Part shown: positions 11,069 to 21,609 of the stretch, piece by piece | How positions within the stretch are numbered: position 1 is the stretch's first letter | Layout: each line of letters starts with the position of its first letter | DNA from: Siderastrea radians | Lineage: Eukaryota; Cnidaria; Anthozoa; Scleractinia; Rhizangiidae | Length of the DNA stretch: 64,000 nucleotides | Assembly: GCA_964017195.1 (NCBI GenBank) | Contig: OZ024898.1 | Coordinates: forward strand, 16,670,475 to 16,734,474 | Direction: 5' to 3' | Translations under genes and position numbers: made by a program | Notes under the pieces: generated by a model | What the model was told of the DNA's origin: nothing | Seen by the model: the letters and a program-made list of their open reading frames with translations, nothing else | The model's database searches: none

Positions 11069-11263
11069 GTGGTGTATTTGGGACGATCCGCTGAAGACGA
11101 TCCAGCTTTCGTGGCGGACCTAAGGCAACATGCTCCACCGAAATCAATTGCGGCATTAAAAACACTGCTTTCTGTTATGTTTGACTGTGTAGCCAAAGGA
11201 TGTGCTGACAGCAACATTTTTAGACCCAGACAAACGGGAGCAATGTGCAATTGGATTATTTAG
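11069..11263 (+). pseudogene. Capsid-like gene remnant, deleted copy (unit 1)
   Basis: A 64-codon frame formed by a deletion: its first part (GRSAEDDPAFVADL) matches the 5' part of the gene in units 2 and 3, and its second part (VAKGCADSNIFRP) matches the 3' part. The roughly 620 bp between, with the most informative conserved segment, is missing. The family guess is given under the unit 3 copy (62813-63660). The reverse complement copy is at 19108-18914. Confidence 0.4.
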
Positions 11264-11529
11264 CTCGAGAAGACCTTCAATGGAGAAAGCGTTTTGTTAG
11301 CGGACCGTGGCTTCTGACCGTTTACCCTCAAAACCTGACAAAAAACAACCCTGCACTTACATTGTCAACAGAACTGGGTGAGCACTGGTTGACTCTATGG
11401 ACGTACCACCAAATCTGTGAAGTCATAGATAGTTACGTTAACCTTGGAAACGTAAGAACAAGCAACTCCCTTCAGAGCCTGGAAGTATGTGGTGACCAAT
11501 GCAAAGTCCCTGCAAGCCATCATCAGTAA
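11245..11529 (+). pseudogene. 94-codon frame of module B, duplicated in inverted orientation
   Basis: Open frame whose predicted protein is unchanged in the inverted copy at 18648-18932, while units 2 and 3 carry a stop (TTGTAAACA near 38124) or a one-base deletion (near 63717). It overlaps the end of the capsid-like remnant in another frame. I recognise no domain. Its intactness in the two inverted copies is best explained by their recent common origin, not by selection. Confidence 0.2.
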
Positions 11530-11869
11530 GAGTTGTGGCAATTACACCTAACTCTATTTAAAACCCAATGCCCGCGCACGCACGATAGAAGAATTTTTGA
11601 CCTAATTTCACCACACCATTCTATAACAGTGATGACCAGGCCGGTCAGATGGTCAAAGAATTGATTTGTAATGAGTGATTATCCTTAACATTGTTGTTAA
11701 TAAAAATAAAAGAAAACAGTCCGTGTTCTCCTTTTCGTGTAGGTGTAGAGAGTCTTAACAAGAACCTTTCGCTTTCACATTCTGTCCAGTATTCTATTGG
11801 TGGGTCCTTCCGCCTGTGTTTAGATTTGCTTTGAAAAGATCATAGGAGACTACTACCATTCCATGCCTC

Positions 11870-11870
<1 letters not shown>

Positions 11871-11942
<72 letters not shown>
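11871..11942. repeat. (GA)n microsatellite at left edge of E1
   Basis: About 70 bp of AG dinucleotides with one AT interruption. Translations in either direction give leucine-serine or arginine-glutamate runs that are not proteins. In unit 2 the same place has only about 23 bp of GA and passes straight into module C. Confidence 0.95.
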
Positions 11943-11944
<2 letters not shown>

Positions 11945-12828
11945 AGAGGAAAGGGCACTTTTGTAACGAAAAACGGGAACTTTCGTAACGAAAAAAGGGA
12001 ACTTTTGTAACGTCGGGAACTATTGTAACGAAAAAACGGTGAACGGGGAACTTTTGTAACGACAAGGAACTTTGGTAACGGCAAGGAACTTTTGTAACGT
12101 AGAAACAGGGAACTTTAGTAACGAACCTAGAAAACCTAGAAAAATGGGGTTTGTTCCAGTAGTCTAATCTCTTGACTATAATAACTTATAATTACGGTGA
12201 AGAAAAATATGAAAATTATAATAAGAAAAATTTGATCTACATAAAAAGTGAAAAAGAAAACGAACGTGCCCATAAATCAAGTTGCGAGGCATCTTGGGCG
12301 AGGGCAACCCTGCACTTGGGACCTGCGATTAATTATTACGCCAGGTGTTAAGGCTGTGAATACTACACCTCAAAGTAAACAAGCTCTGGAAGTACACAGG
12401 AGCTAGACCGTTCAAACATTACATATGCGTCGCATGTCTTAGATGTAGTTGGTGTGAGAAAGAAAACACAGGTAGACGTTTGTGTTATTTCTTTTCCAAC
12501 CTATCACCGGCCCATAACAATCACGAATCTTAAATTTCACTTCTTGGTCCTGCCTTTTCTTAAGTGTTGTATTATTTTTAATGGCATGTCAGAAGGCTTT
12601 CTCCCTTCCACAGAATCCACTGACACCTAGTGATACCTAAACCAGCTCGCTTGTTCTTTATGTTTACTAATTATATGATGTTCTTTTAATTCTTGTAACA
12701 ACCCAAACCCTTTTAATTTTCCTTATTTTCAGTTTTTGCTTTTTGTGTAACAACACTTACATTTGTTGGACCAAGACGGTTCTTTTCTTATGTAAAATGA
12801 ATGTAAAAAGCGCTATAGAAGTATTAAA

Positions 12829-12861
<33 letters not shown>

Positions 12862-13524
12862 AATGACCGTTCATTGCATCTTGCTTTTAGAGCAAAATAT
12901 TGACTAAAAGATAGTTTAAACTGAGGGTTTATTTGTACGTTGTGTTCCAACAAATGTCGTAGTCACAGTTTCAACTACGTGCAGTATACCAATCATTTCA
13001 GGTTATCCGACCTGGAAAAAGATTGGAAAATTATTATTTTTTGTCCGGAAAAGGGATAGAGTTCCTTAGTGGGTATAATCTAAATGAATTCTGCCTGCAT
13101 AAAAAAAAAATGTCATATTTTCGACAGCTTAAATTAAAGACAGCAAAAATTAAAGAAAAAAGGTTGGTAAATAGTACAGACAAACGTGTGGAATTTACTG
13201 CTTAAATTCCGTGCGGACGCTGAAGGTGATCCAGCATGTTTTGTTAACAAATCGTTAACAGCAGGTTGTAACTATGTATTTTGACGAAATCAACAAAGAG
13301 ATTAGACTACTGGAACAAACCCCATTTTTCTAGGTTTTCTAGGTTCGTTACTAAAGTTCCCTGTTTCTACGTTAAAAAAGTTCCTTGCCGTTACCAAAGT
13401 TCCTTGTCGTTACAAAAGTTCCCCGTTCACCGTTTTTTCGTTACAATAGTTCCCGACGTTACAAAAGTTCCCTTTTTTCTTTACGAAAGTTCCCGTTTTT
13501 CGTTACAAAAGTGCCCTTTCCTCT

Positions 13525-13526
<2 letters not shown>
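11943..13526. mobile_element. Element E1: non-autonomous transposon with iterated terminal boxes
   Basis: 1,584 bp bounded by inverted repeats of about 230 bp (11943-12172 and 13297-13526) that begin CCAGAGGAAAGGGCACTTTT and end with its complement. Each arm holds eight boxes of the form CGTTACNAAAGTTCCC; on the right they start at 13346, 13370, 13389, 13408, 13439, 13457, 13479 and 13501. The interior is AT-rich and I find no transposase. Such iterated boxes in long TIRs are often transposase-binding sites; that role is inference. The flanks are (GA)n on the left and (CT)n on the right, so the dinucleotide tract belongs to, or mirrors, the inverted repeat. Confidence 0.7.
12789..12860 (+). 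mobile_element. SINE tail insertion with (ATT)n inside E1
   Basis: About 70 bp including GTAAAAAGCGCTATAGAAGT and a run of ten ATT units. The E2 copy lacks it: at 17541 it reads TATGTAAAATGACCGTTC without interruption, while E1 has the insert between two copies of AAAATGA. The GCGCTATA plus ATT-repeat tail resembles the 3' ends of invertebrate SINEs. Only the tail was inserted, as in a 5'-truncated copy. Confidence 0.6.

Positions 13527-13557
<31 letters not shown>
13527..13557. repeat. (CT)n microsatellite at right edge of E1
   Basis: About 30 bp of CT dinucleotides, inverted relative to the GA tract at the left edge of E1. Confidence 0.95.
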
Positions 13558-13559
<2 letters not shown>

Positions 13560-14345
13560 GAAGAAAAGTCGGGCACTTTTGTAACTTTTGTCTCTCTTGA
13601 TGATAGCTATGCTTAGATCTTTGCAGAAAAAACTAAATAAAATCATGGGAATACTTACTGCTGTAAACCCACTGCATGCAAGTAGTCAGTTAATACCACA
13701 CAAATCTGCATGTATTAGGCTCTGATGTGTCCTCGAGAGGTTAAAAGCAATAAAATCCATTTCTGTGCTAAATTGTAGCTATTGCCTTACCATTTATGCG
13801 CCAAACGATTCTCTCAATTACCACAGCACTTTAAATCTGAGTTATTTTGGCTCACAAAAATCTGCCGTGTATGTGTTTGACTTTTCATGTCCATGAAAAG
13901 AATCACGATTCGGAAAAAGCCCATTTTTTACATCACGAATTTGAACAAATGAGTTTGACAATTTAAGTCGGTCAATCGCGCTATAATTTTAGAGGAAGTT
14001 GAAGCTATCTTTTGCCAATGCAACAAAGAAAACTTGGAGTGAATCGGATAAATCCTTATTTTTTTATGGAGATTTCAAGTTACTAATGTCAAAAAAGCGA
14101 CGATGTTACAAAAGTTCCCTATTTGCTAGAAGTTCCAGAAGGTGGTTTCACAATAATTTCTTGAGAGATTGTGAAGTTTAATGCAATCAAATTAAACTTT
14201 AGTATGAGAGAAATAGTTGACCAAAAATTGAACTTTGTCCTAAAAAAGGAAGAGGAGTTAGAGCTGTGGAAATGCATTTATTCTACTTTGGCGCTTTTCG
14301 CGGTAATGGCTGTAAGGGCGTATGGTTGCAGGAACTATATATACG
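13558..14345 (+). repeat. Segment X
   Basis: About 790 bp starting CAGAAGAAAAGTCGGGCACT. It is present in inverted form at 19576-20380. It carries two isolated boxes related to those in E (GGGCACTTTTGTAAC at 13572 and GTTACAAAAGTTCCC at 14105), so it may be part of the same element family. Compared with X', this copy lacks about 26 bp with another box (X' 20181-20200). A 63-codon frame at 14171-14362 is open but unrecognised. Confidence 0.6.
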
Positions 14346-16857
14346 ACTCAATGTATCGCTGAATTATAGTAAAAACGAGTAATACTAATTGTGTAATATA
14401 CAACTGACTGCCTGTGAGCTATTCTGTTGCTTAGAAACATTTCCAAAGCAATGCACAAAACAGTGAAGTTTTATACAGTACCCGAGACAACCATCGTTTC
14501 GTCGTACAAGAAAGAGGGCGTAGCTCCGGGACAACTTTACATAAAATATTGCAGAGGAGTGCATTTAGTAGTAAAACTATTTATGAAGAACGTGTACCTT
14601 TTATTTCAAGTAAAAAGAAGATGAACAAAAGAATGATAAACAAGATGATGATGATGATTGAGTATCACCCACTACACTTGTAGTGCAAGCCTTCACGCGG
14701 TCTGATTTGTAGCGCAAAGTTAGGACAACCTTTTGAACTATTTACTGGTCTGCAGGAAACTTTGTACATACTTCTCTGCTTTCATTTGACTTTTTTAATG
14801 TTTTTAACTTATCCTTGATTGATATCTTTGTATATTATTGCGCTTAATTAGCTAGAGGTTCCAAATGGGGTCTTAATGTAAGTGGCTTTAATTTTTTTAA
14901 CTATTTATGTACATTGTAGTGGTGAACGGTATTTTCAAGTTATTTCGCGCCATTTAATATCATCTGTTCAAATAAACTGCAGTAACAGTTAAAAGTTGCT
15001 AAAAATTCCACTTTTAACTGTTACAGGGTCCATTCTTAATCCTATTCAGCGTGGACTTTTTTTGTTCCAGAGCTTGGAGGAGGTACAAAATGCCGCCTTC
15101 TTAACTCCAAGAAAGTTTAAGCTACGACAACGAAACTTCGATAGCACGTCCAAAAATCTTTCTTTTGAAGTTCGTAACATGACCTGATGACGTCACATGA
15201 TGTGGGTAATACGTCATTATTGCCAAAATGCGGCCATCTTGAGTCCGTCATCTAAGATTTCATGTTCTTGTCAAAACCTCTGAAAACCACCAAAATTGGT
15301 CTAAGAGTAATTCAAACCAATAAATGAATGATCAAAACGATCTTAAAATGTAACATATAGCACAATTAAGTTTAAAATTTTCCTTTCCTCCCCCTTTAGC
15401 TGAAGCTTTTTTCGAGCGAAGTCGTGACCCTCGGACGCACGGGAAAAGTCATCCCCCCAGAGTGGTACAATAGGAGGAGGGGGGGTGATGGAACCTCTCT
15501 TGGGTTTCTTATATGTTACCATGTTTTGAAAAGATTTTGCCTTTAGTCTGTGATGTGCTCTACAAGATGAGATACATTTTATGGGTTGTGGCGCTGCTGG
15601 GGGCCTGTGACGCCACCATCTAGTATTGTAGAGGTTCTCATAAAAAGGCGGAAATTGACATTTTTAATGCTACACAAGTAGAATATGACATAATTAAGCA
15701 CTTTGCTTCTTTATCTTTTATCACCTAACAACACGCATTTTTACTCATAAATGGCTTGACCACCTGCTACTTATGACGTCATATCTCGTAACGATAGTAA
15801 ACGATTCTCACCAAACTTAGGTCAAAATGTGTCTAAGGTATATGCGTACAGCTACTGAAAATGGCAGGTGCTGATGAAGAATCATATTAGAAAATTCAAG
15901 AAAAACCTTATGGGGGCTGGCAACCCTCCCATCCCTTGTACATCCGAGGTTAAGAATTGTGAGGACAAAAATTGATCCAACTCCGAGAGTATTAAAGCCT
16001 TGACAAGAAAATGTCGAGGGTGGTACAGGTGTCCCAAAACGTTTCCTTTGAGGTCCAATAACAGCATTTGATGACGTCACCTGACTTTATTCCTTGCTTT
16101 TTCCAAAACCTTAAGAAACCATTAACATTGGACAATAACCATTGAAAAGCAACATAAGAAGACTCAAATGGTGTAAAAATGTAAAAGTTAGCGAAGTGGA
16201 AATAAAATTTTTCATTTAGAACAGTAAAACTTAAAATTGTGAAAAAGCACCTGTCAAAATATGGTTGCCATGGGAACACCAAAATGGATGGACAAAGACA
16301 TGTCACACCAAATTGTTTCTAGCTAAATTTTAGGGAAAGTAACACAGTTTGGTGGCTTTTTCTTGCATATTAGAAAGCTTGTAGCGTTCAAATTGAGCGT
16401 GGGCTCTTTGTTCTCCCCAACTCCCAAGCTAAATAGGGTTTAAAGCCATAAGCTGTAAGACTGTTACCCGATCTATACCGTTACATAGACGACCAAGAAA
16501 AGTCCTTGCCTATTTAGCTACACGCAGGGTAGGGAAGTGATTAGTTACAAATTACTAAGGAAAGTCACTTAAGAACCTTATAGGAGCCACTTAACTTGTT
16601 AGTTGGCCATAAGTTCCAAGAAGTCTTTTATCCTTCATCTTTTGAATTAATAGGTTGCTGAGATGAAAAGCGTCGTTGAGATTGGATAAACGTCTATTTT
16701 ATGCCACGTGAACGCTGAAGTTCCATAGCAATTTGTGGGCCTACGCAATAAGAGCGCAAGGTGAACACTGCCTTACCCGAAGGGGGGGTAGAATAAAATT
16801 ACAAGTACATTTATTGATTTTCTCCTGAGGATTTTGAAAACCAATTTGCAACGTTTC
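14346..16857. other. Single-copy stretch between X and E2
   Basis: About 2.5 kb seen once in the window. It is AT-rich, with TGATGACGTCAC at 15184 and 16068 inside two diverged direct repeats (about 15140-15200 and 16030-16090). A perfect 15-bp hairpin lies at 14982-15024. A G-run (AGGAGGAGGGGGGGTGATGG) is near 15471. I find no gene, RNA or complete element. The many CGTCA and CCATCTTG motifs suggest old mobile-element debris. Confidence 0.5.
14982..15024. other. Perfect 15-bp inverted repeat
   Basis: GTAACAGTTAAAAGT at 14982-14996 and its exact complement at 15010-15024, with a 13-base loop. There is no U-run terminator logic in a eukaryotic setting. It may be the joined or terminal ends of a small element. 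Confidence 0.8.
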
Positions 16858-18252
16858 TTGACTATAATAACTTATAATTACAGTGAAGAAAAACATTAAA
16901 ATTCTAATAAGAAAAATTTGATTTACATAAAAAACGAAAAAAAAACAAAACTAACGTGCACATAAATCAAATTGCGAGGTATCTTGTGCGAGGGTAACCC
17001 TGCACTTGAGACCTGCGACTAATTATTACGCCAGGTGTCAAGGCTGTGAATACTACACATCAAGGTAAACAAGCTCTGGAAGTACACAGGAACTAGACCG
17101 TTCAAACATTTCTATACATAAACGTCGCATGTCTTAGATACAATTGTTTGAACTAGAGCGTTCAAACATTTTTATACATAAACGTCGCATGTCTTAGATA
17201 CAGTTGGTGTGAGATAGAAAACAGGTAGACGTTTGTGTTATTTCTTTTCCGACCTATCACCGGCCCGTAACAATCACAAATCTTAAATTTCACTTCTTGG
17301 TCTTGCCTTTTCTTAAGTGTTGTATTATTTTTCATAGCATGTCAGAAGGCTTTCTCCCTTCCACAGAATCCACTGACACCTAGTGATACCTAAACCAGCT
17401 CGCTTGTTCTCTGTGTTTACTAATTATATGATGTTCTTTTAATTCTTGTAACAACCCAAACCCTTTTAATTTTCCTTACTTCAGGTTTTGATTTTTGTGT
17501 AACAACACTACATTTGTTGGACCAAGACGGTTCTTTTCTTATGTAAAATGACCGTTCATTGCATCTTGCTTTTAGAGCAAAAAATTGACTAAAAGATAGC
17601 TTAAATTGAGGGTTTATGTGTTCGTTGAGTTCCAACAGATGTCGTTGTCGCAGTTTCAACTAAATGCAGTATACCAGTCATTTCAGGTTATCCGACCTGG
17701 ATAAAGATTGGAATTTTTTTTTTGTCCGGAAAAGGGATAGAGCTCCTTAGTAGGTATAATGTACATGAATTCTGCCTGCATGAAAAAAACATTTGGTCAT
17801 ATTTTTGACAGGTTAGGCTTCGCAAAAATAAAAATAAAAAATGGTTGGTAAATAGTGCAGACAAACGTGTGAAATTTTGCCGCTTAAATTCCGTACGGAC
17901 GCTGAAGGTGATCCAGCTTGTTTTGTTAAGAAATCGTAAACAGAAGGTTGTAACTATGTATTTTAACGAAATCAACAAAGAGATTTGACTATTGGAACAA
18001 TCCCCATTTTTCTAGGTTGATTAAAGAGGTGACTGTGCGACTCACACTGTCCCTACACTCGTTACTAAAGTTCCCTGTTTCTACGTTACAAAAGTTCCTT
18101 GCCGTTACCAAAGTTCCCTGTCGTTACAAAAGTTCCCCATTAATCGTTACAAAAGTTCCCTTTTTTCGTTACAAAAGTTCCCGACGTTACAAAAGTGCCC
18201 TTTTTTCGTTACGAAAGTTCCCTTTTTTGGTTACAAAAGTGCCCTTTCCTCT
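16858..18252. mobile_element. Element E2: left-truncated second copy of E
   Basis: Matches the interior and right arm of E1 (12172-13526) in the same orientation, from TTGACTATAATAACTTATAA onwards. The left inverted repeat is absent. The right arm again has a series of GTTACAAAAGTTCCC-like boxes from 18060 to about 18245, and it also has about 40 extra bases at 18018-18059. A local duplication of about 60 bp (around 17094-17150 and 17153-17210) distinguishes the interior. Confidence 0.7.
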
Positions 18253-18269
18253 GGCTCTCTCTCTCTATC

Positions 18270-18306
<37 letters not shown>
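18253..18306. repeat. (CT)n microsatellite at right edge of E2
   Basis: About 54 bp of CT with a few CTAT interruptions. It lies between E2 and the inverted copy of module B, mirroring the GA tract between B and E1. Confidence 0.95.
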
Positions 18307-18307
<1 letters not shown>

Positions 18308-19575
18308 GAGGCATGGAATGGTAGTAGTCTCCTATGATCTTTTCAAAGCAAATCTAAACACAGGCGGAAGGACCCACCAATAGAATACTGGACAGAATGT
18401 GAAAGCGAAAGGTTCTTGTTAAGACTCTCTACACCTACACGAAAAGGAGAACACGGACTGTTTTCTTTTATTTTTATTAACAACAATGTTAAGGATAATC
18501 ACTCATTACAAATCAATTCTTTGACCATCTGACCGGCCTGGTCATCACTGTTATAGAATGGTGTGGTGAAATTAGGTCAAAAATTCTTCTATCGTGCGTG
18601 CGCGGGCATTGGGTTTTAAATAGAGTTAGGTGTAATTGCCACAACTCTTACTGATGATGGCTTGCAGGGACTTTGCATTGGTCACCACATACTTCCAGGC
18701 TCTGAAGGGAGTTGCTTGTTCTTACGTTTCCAAGGTTAACGTAACTATCTATGACTTCACAGATTTGGTGGTACGTCCATAGAGTCAACCAGTGCTCACC
18801 CAGTTCTGTTGACAATGTAAGTGCAGGGTTGTTTTTTGTCAGGTTTTGAGGGTAAACGGTCAGAAGCCACGGTCCGCTAACAAAACGCTTTCTCCATTGA
18901 AGGTCTTCTCGAGCTAAATAATCCAATTGCACATTGCTCCCGTTTGTCTGGGTCTAAAAATGTTGCTGTCAGCACATCCTTTGGCTACACAGTCAAACAT
19001 AACAGAAAGCAGTGTTTTTAATGCCGCAATTGATTTCGGTGGAGCATGTTGCCTTAGGTCCGCCACGAAAGCTGGATCGTCTTCAGCGGATCGTTCCAAA
19101 TACACCACCTCGTCCTTCTTGAATTGATCTTAGCCCACCAGTATAAGTTGTTGAATCACGGGGGTTTAGTTTTCCTCCTTTTCTCTCTTTTTCCAGGTGG
19201 GCTAAGAGCATTAAGCACGGAAGCACGGGAAGTGCTAACCAAACGGATGAAGTATACGAAGAAATGGGTAAGTGTTTTGGTATGCAAGTGCAAATCATAA
19301 CGGGAATTAATAACGTGCGTCAGTTATTGCAGTGCAATTACTGGATTATAGAAAATGCTCGAGTCCTTTGAGAAACGACGCCAAGCGTCTTAAAAGCGGC
19401 TCTCGATAGGCAGTCGAAAAGGCCCTGGACAAAAGTTTAGATGTAATTGTGTTCTACATTCCCACTCAAATCTAGTACCGTCCGTCTCATTCCCCACTCT
19501 CCACCAAAGCAGTGCTCCGATTGGTTCCCGACACATTGACGCGGACACCAACAAGAAATCAAAGTCCTATCCAAG
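18307..19575 (-). repeat. Module B', inverted copy of part of B
   Basis: Reverse complement of about 10600-11872. Differences from the forward copy are few, for example one residue in a 64-codon frame and none in the 94-codon frame, so the inverted copy is much younger than the divergence from units 2 and 3. It stops at GCTTGGATAGGACTTTG (19570), where X' begins. Confidence 0.85.
18648..18932 (-). pseudogene. 94-codon frame, inverted copy
   Basis: Same predicted protein as at 11245-11529. No recognised domain. It belongs to the B' arm. Confidence 0.2.
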
Positions 19576-19733
19576 CAACCATACACACCTACCGCCATTT
19601 CCGCGAAAAGCGCCAGGGTAGAATAAATACATCTCCACAGCTCTATCTCCTCTTCCTTTTTTAGGACAAAGTTCAATTTTTGTTCAACCATTTCTGTCAT
19701 ACTAAAGTTTAATTTGATTGCATTAAACTTCAC
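19437..19733 (-). pseudogene. Chimeric frame made by the X'/B' join
   Basis: A 98-codon minus-strand frame whose first half comes from segment X (compare 14171-14330) and whose second half comes from the module B frame (compare 10600-10740). The join at about 19575 keeps the frame open. Neither half has a recognised domain. It is a useful marker of the rearrangement and probably not a gene. Confidence 0.3.
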
Positions 19734-20379
19734 AATCTCTCAAGAAACTATTGTGAAACCACCTTCTGGAACTTCTAGCAAATAGGGAACTTTTGTAACA
19801 TCGCCGCTTTTTTGACATGAGTAACTTGAAATCTCCATAAAAAATAAGGTTTTATTCGATTTAGTCCAAGTTTTCTTTGTTGCGTTGGCAAAAAGTAGCT
19901 TCAACTTCCCCTAAAATTATAGCACGAATGACCGAAATAAATTGTCAAACTCATTTGTTCAAATTCGTGATGTAAAAAACGGGCTTTATCCGAATCGTGA
20001 TTCTTTTCATGGACATGAAAAGTCAAACACATACACGGCAGCTTTTTGTGAGCCAAAATAACTCATATTTAAAGTGCTGTGATAATTGAGAGAATCGTTT
20101 GGCGCATAAATGGTAAGGCAATGGCTACAATTTAGCACAGAAATGGATTTTATTACTTTTAAACAAACAGTTATCACAACATAGGGCACTTTCGTAACCT
20201 CTCGAGGACACATCAGAGACTAATACATGCAGATTTATGTGGTATTAACTGACTACTTGCATGCAGTGGGTTTACAGCAGTAAGTATTCCCATGATTTTA
20301 TTTAGTTTTTTCTGCAAAGATCTAAGCATAGCTATCATCAAGAGAGACAAAAGTTAAAAAAGTGCCTGACTTTTCTTCT
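19576..20379 (-). repeat. Segment X', inverted copy of X
   Basis: Reverse complement of about 13558-14330, more diverged from X than B' is from B, with an extra E-type box (GGGCACTTTCGTAAC) near 20186. It runs from the B' join to the GA tract at 20380. Confidence 0.7.
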
Positions 20380-20391
20380 GGAGAGAGAGAC

Positions 20392-20444
<53 letters not shown>
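20380..20444. repeat. (GA)n microsatellite bordering module C, unit 1
   Basis: About 65 bp of GA with two GACA interruptions. It is followed directly by TTTGGTTCAACATCGCCGAG, as is the GA tract at 38624-38646 in unit 2, so it marks the right edge of the unit 1 insertion. Confidence 0.95.
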
Positions 20445-20447
<3 letters not shown>

Positions 20448-20695
20448 TGGTTCAACATCGCCGAGGAAAAACCACTCAACAGGCCATTCGAAATTACAAT
20501 AAACCCTATTTTCCTGAACTGATTTGGACCCTGGAAGATCGAGCACGCCAGATGATGGCACTTGACGTCCTCCACAAGCTTAGGCAAGCGTCTCACCGTT
20601 TCACCTGCAGGGGTAGGCCCCATGTCCAATCGTGTCTCCCCCGCCACCATTCAAGAGAACCTGGGAAACCCAGATCACATTGACGAAGCCTGGGA

Positions 20696-21609
20696 TTAAG
20701 TGGAAGTGGGAAACATGACAAGATATTTGGCATCCCTCCCCTCAGCACCCACTGGCATAGGAGCGGCTTCCCCTGCTGGGGTTGGCACCCCTTCCAGTGG
20801 GTTTTTGAACCCCTTCCACGGGATCAAGCACCCCCTCCTCAGGTGCCTGGATCTCATCAGAAAGCTGACACAGGGGGAGTCCTTGACTTTCTTCAGGAGC
20901 CTGAATCCCACGAACCCCATATTTGGGGAGTCCATTTCTTTCACCAAGAAGAAAAAGGAGCTAGTACACTATGTTCAAAAAAGGTGTGTATCCAGATAAT
21001 GTTTCGTTAACTATTCCCAAAATAGATAGCATTCCAACAGAGAACAGTGGGTATGTGCGTGCAGATGGTGACCATAAACGAATCCTACGTTTCCACCAAT
21101 CAGCAACAGCTCATTGGCTTTGGGACAACCAAACTCTTTCAAATCCACACAGGGAATGTTCAGTTTGTTCAACAGATCCTTTTCAATGTGACCTCCTTTG
21201 TAGACCACGATATACTGTTGTCTCCTACGCCTCTGCTCATACAACGTGCTCACAAACCTTTCCAAGTAAATGGGAGGGTCTGCCATTTTCCAGGAGCGAG
21301 CATGAAAGGGGAGAGCATGGACTCCAGCGTGGTATAGCTCACGATTCTCTCGTCTTTATCAGACAAACTCTCATAAATTCAAACTGTAAACTGGATCGTC
21401 CACCCTGCAGGTCCAACTGTCCAACTTCACGGGCCAAACATTGTGTCCACAGAAAACCCATCAATTTCTAAAATCAAACAAATAGCTCGCTGGGTCGCAA
21501 GTGGGGCTACACATGACAGGGAATCGGTAAACATGTGGCGTAGGCTCGCAAGAGAGAGAAGGGAGTCAACTGTAATCCCCACTTTTCTTGACCACACAAA
21601 TGACAGCAT
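20696..21609 (-). pseudogene. Degenerate gene with YKGG...FGCPK signature, copy 1
   Basis: Minus-strand reading over about 0.9 kb in shifting frames. The best part (21286-21011) includes QQYIVVYKGGHIEKDLLNKL, IPCVDLKEFGCPKANEL and, after it, a His/Cys cluster (HHLHAHTHCS) and LECYLFWE. A downstream part (20947-20696) reads VKEMDSPN then a basic region. The pattern matches, from memory, an uncharacterised protein group common in cnidarian genomes, perhaps with a nuclease-like fold; I do not know its function. A stop after WE and frame changes upstream show that it is dead. Copies are at 39789-38880 and, truncated, around 44350-44182. Confidence 0.4.

Larger units (their letters stand above)
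9873..11870. repeat. Module B, copy 1 (internally deleted)
   Basis: Starts TTTAGACCCTCTTCTAGAGC where the satellite ends, as at 61013 in unit 3. Compared with unit 3 it has lost about 650 bp (join at about 10290, GAAGCAT to TGATTCG) and about 620 bp (join at about 11118, where GGACCT meets AAGGCAACATG), the latter removing most of the capsid-like gene. Gene-free stretches here (10360-10557, 10741-11068, 11530-11870) show no recognisable element. Confidence 0.75.

Noticed and set aside
11853..12084. SLSLSLS and KVPFF protein frames around the GA/CT tracts
   Set aside because: They are translations of a dinucleotide microsatellite and of the E-element boxes in both orientations.
14346..16857. 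Host gene exons in the single-copy stretch
   Set aside because: Only short frames with no domain similarity, no convincing splice pairs, and diverged repeat motifs.
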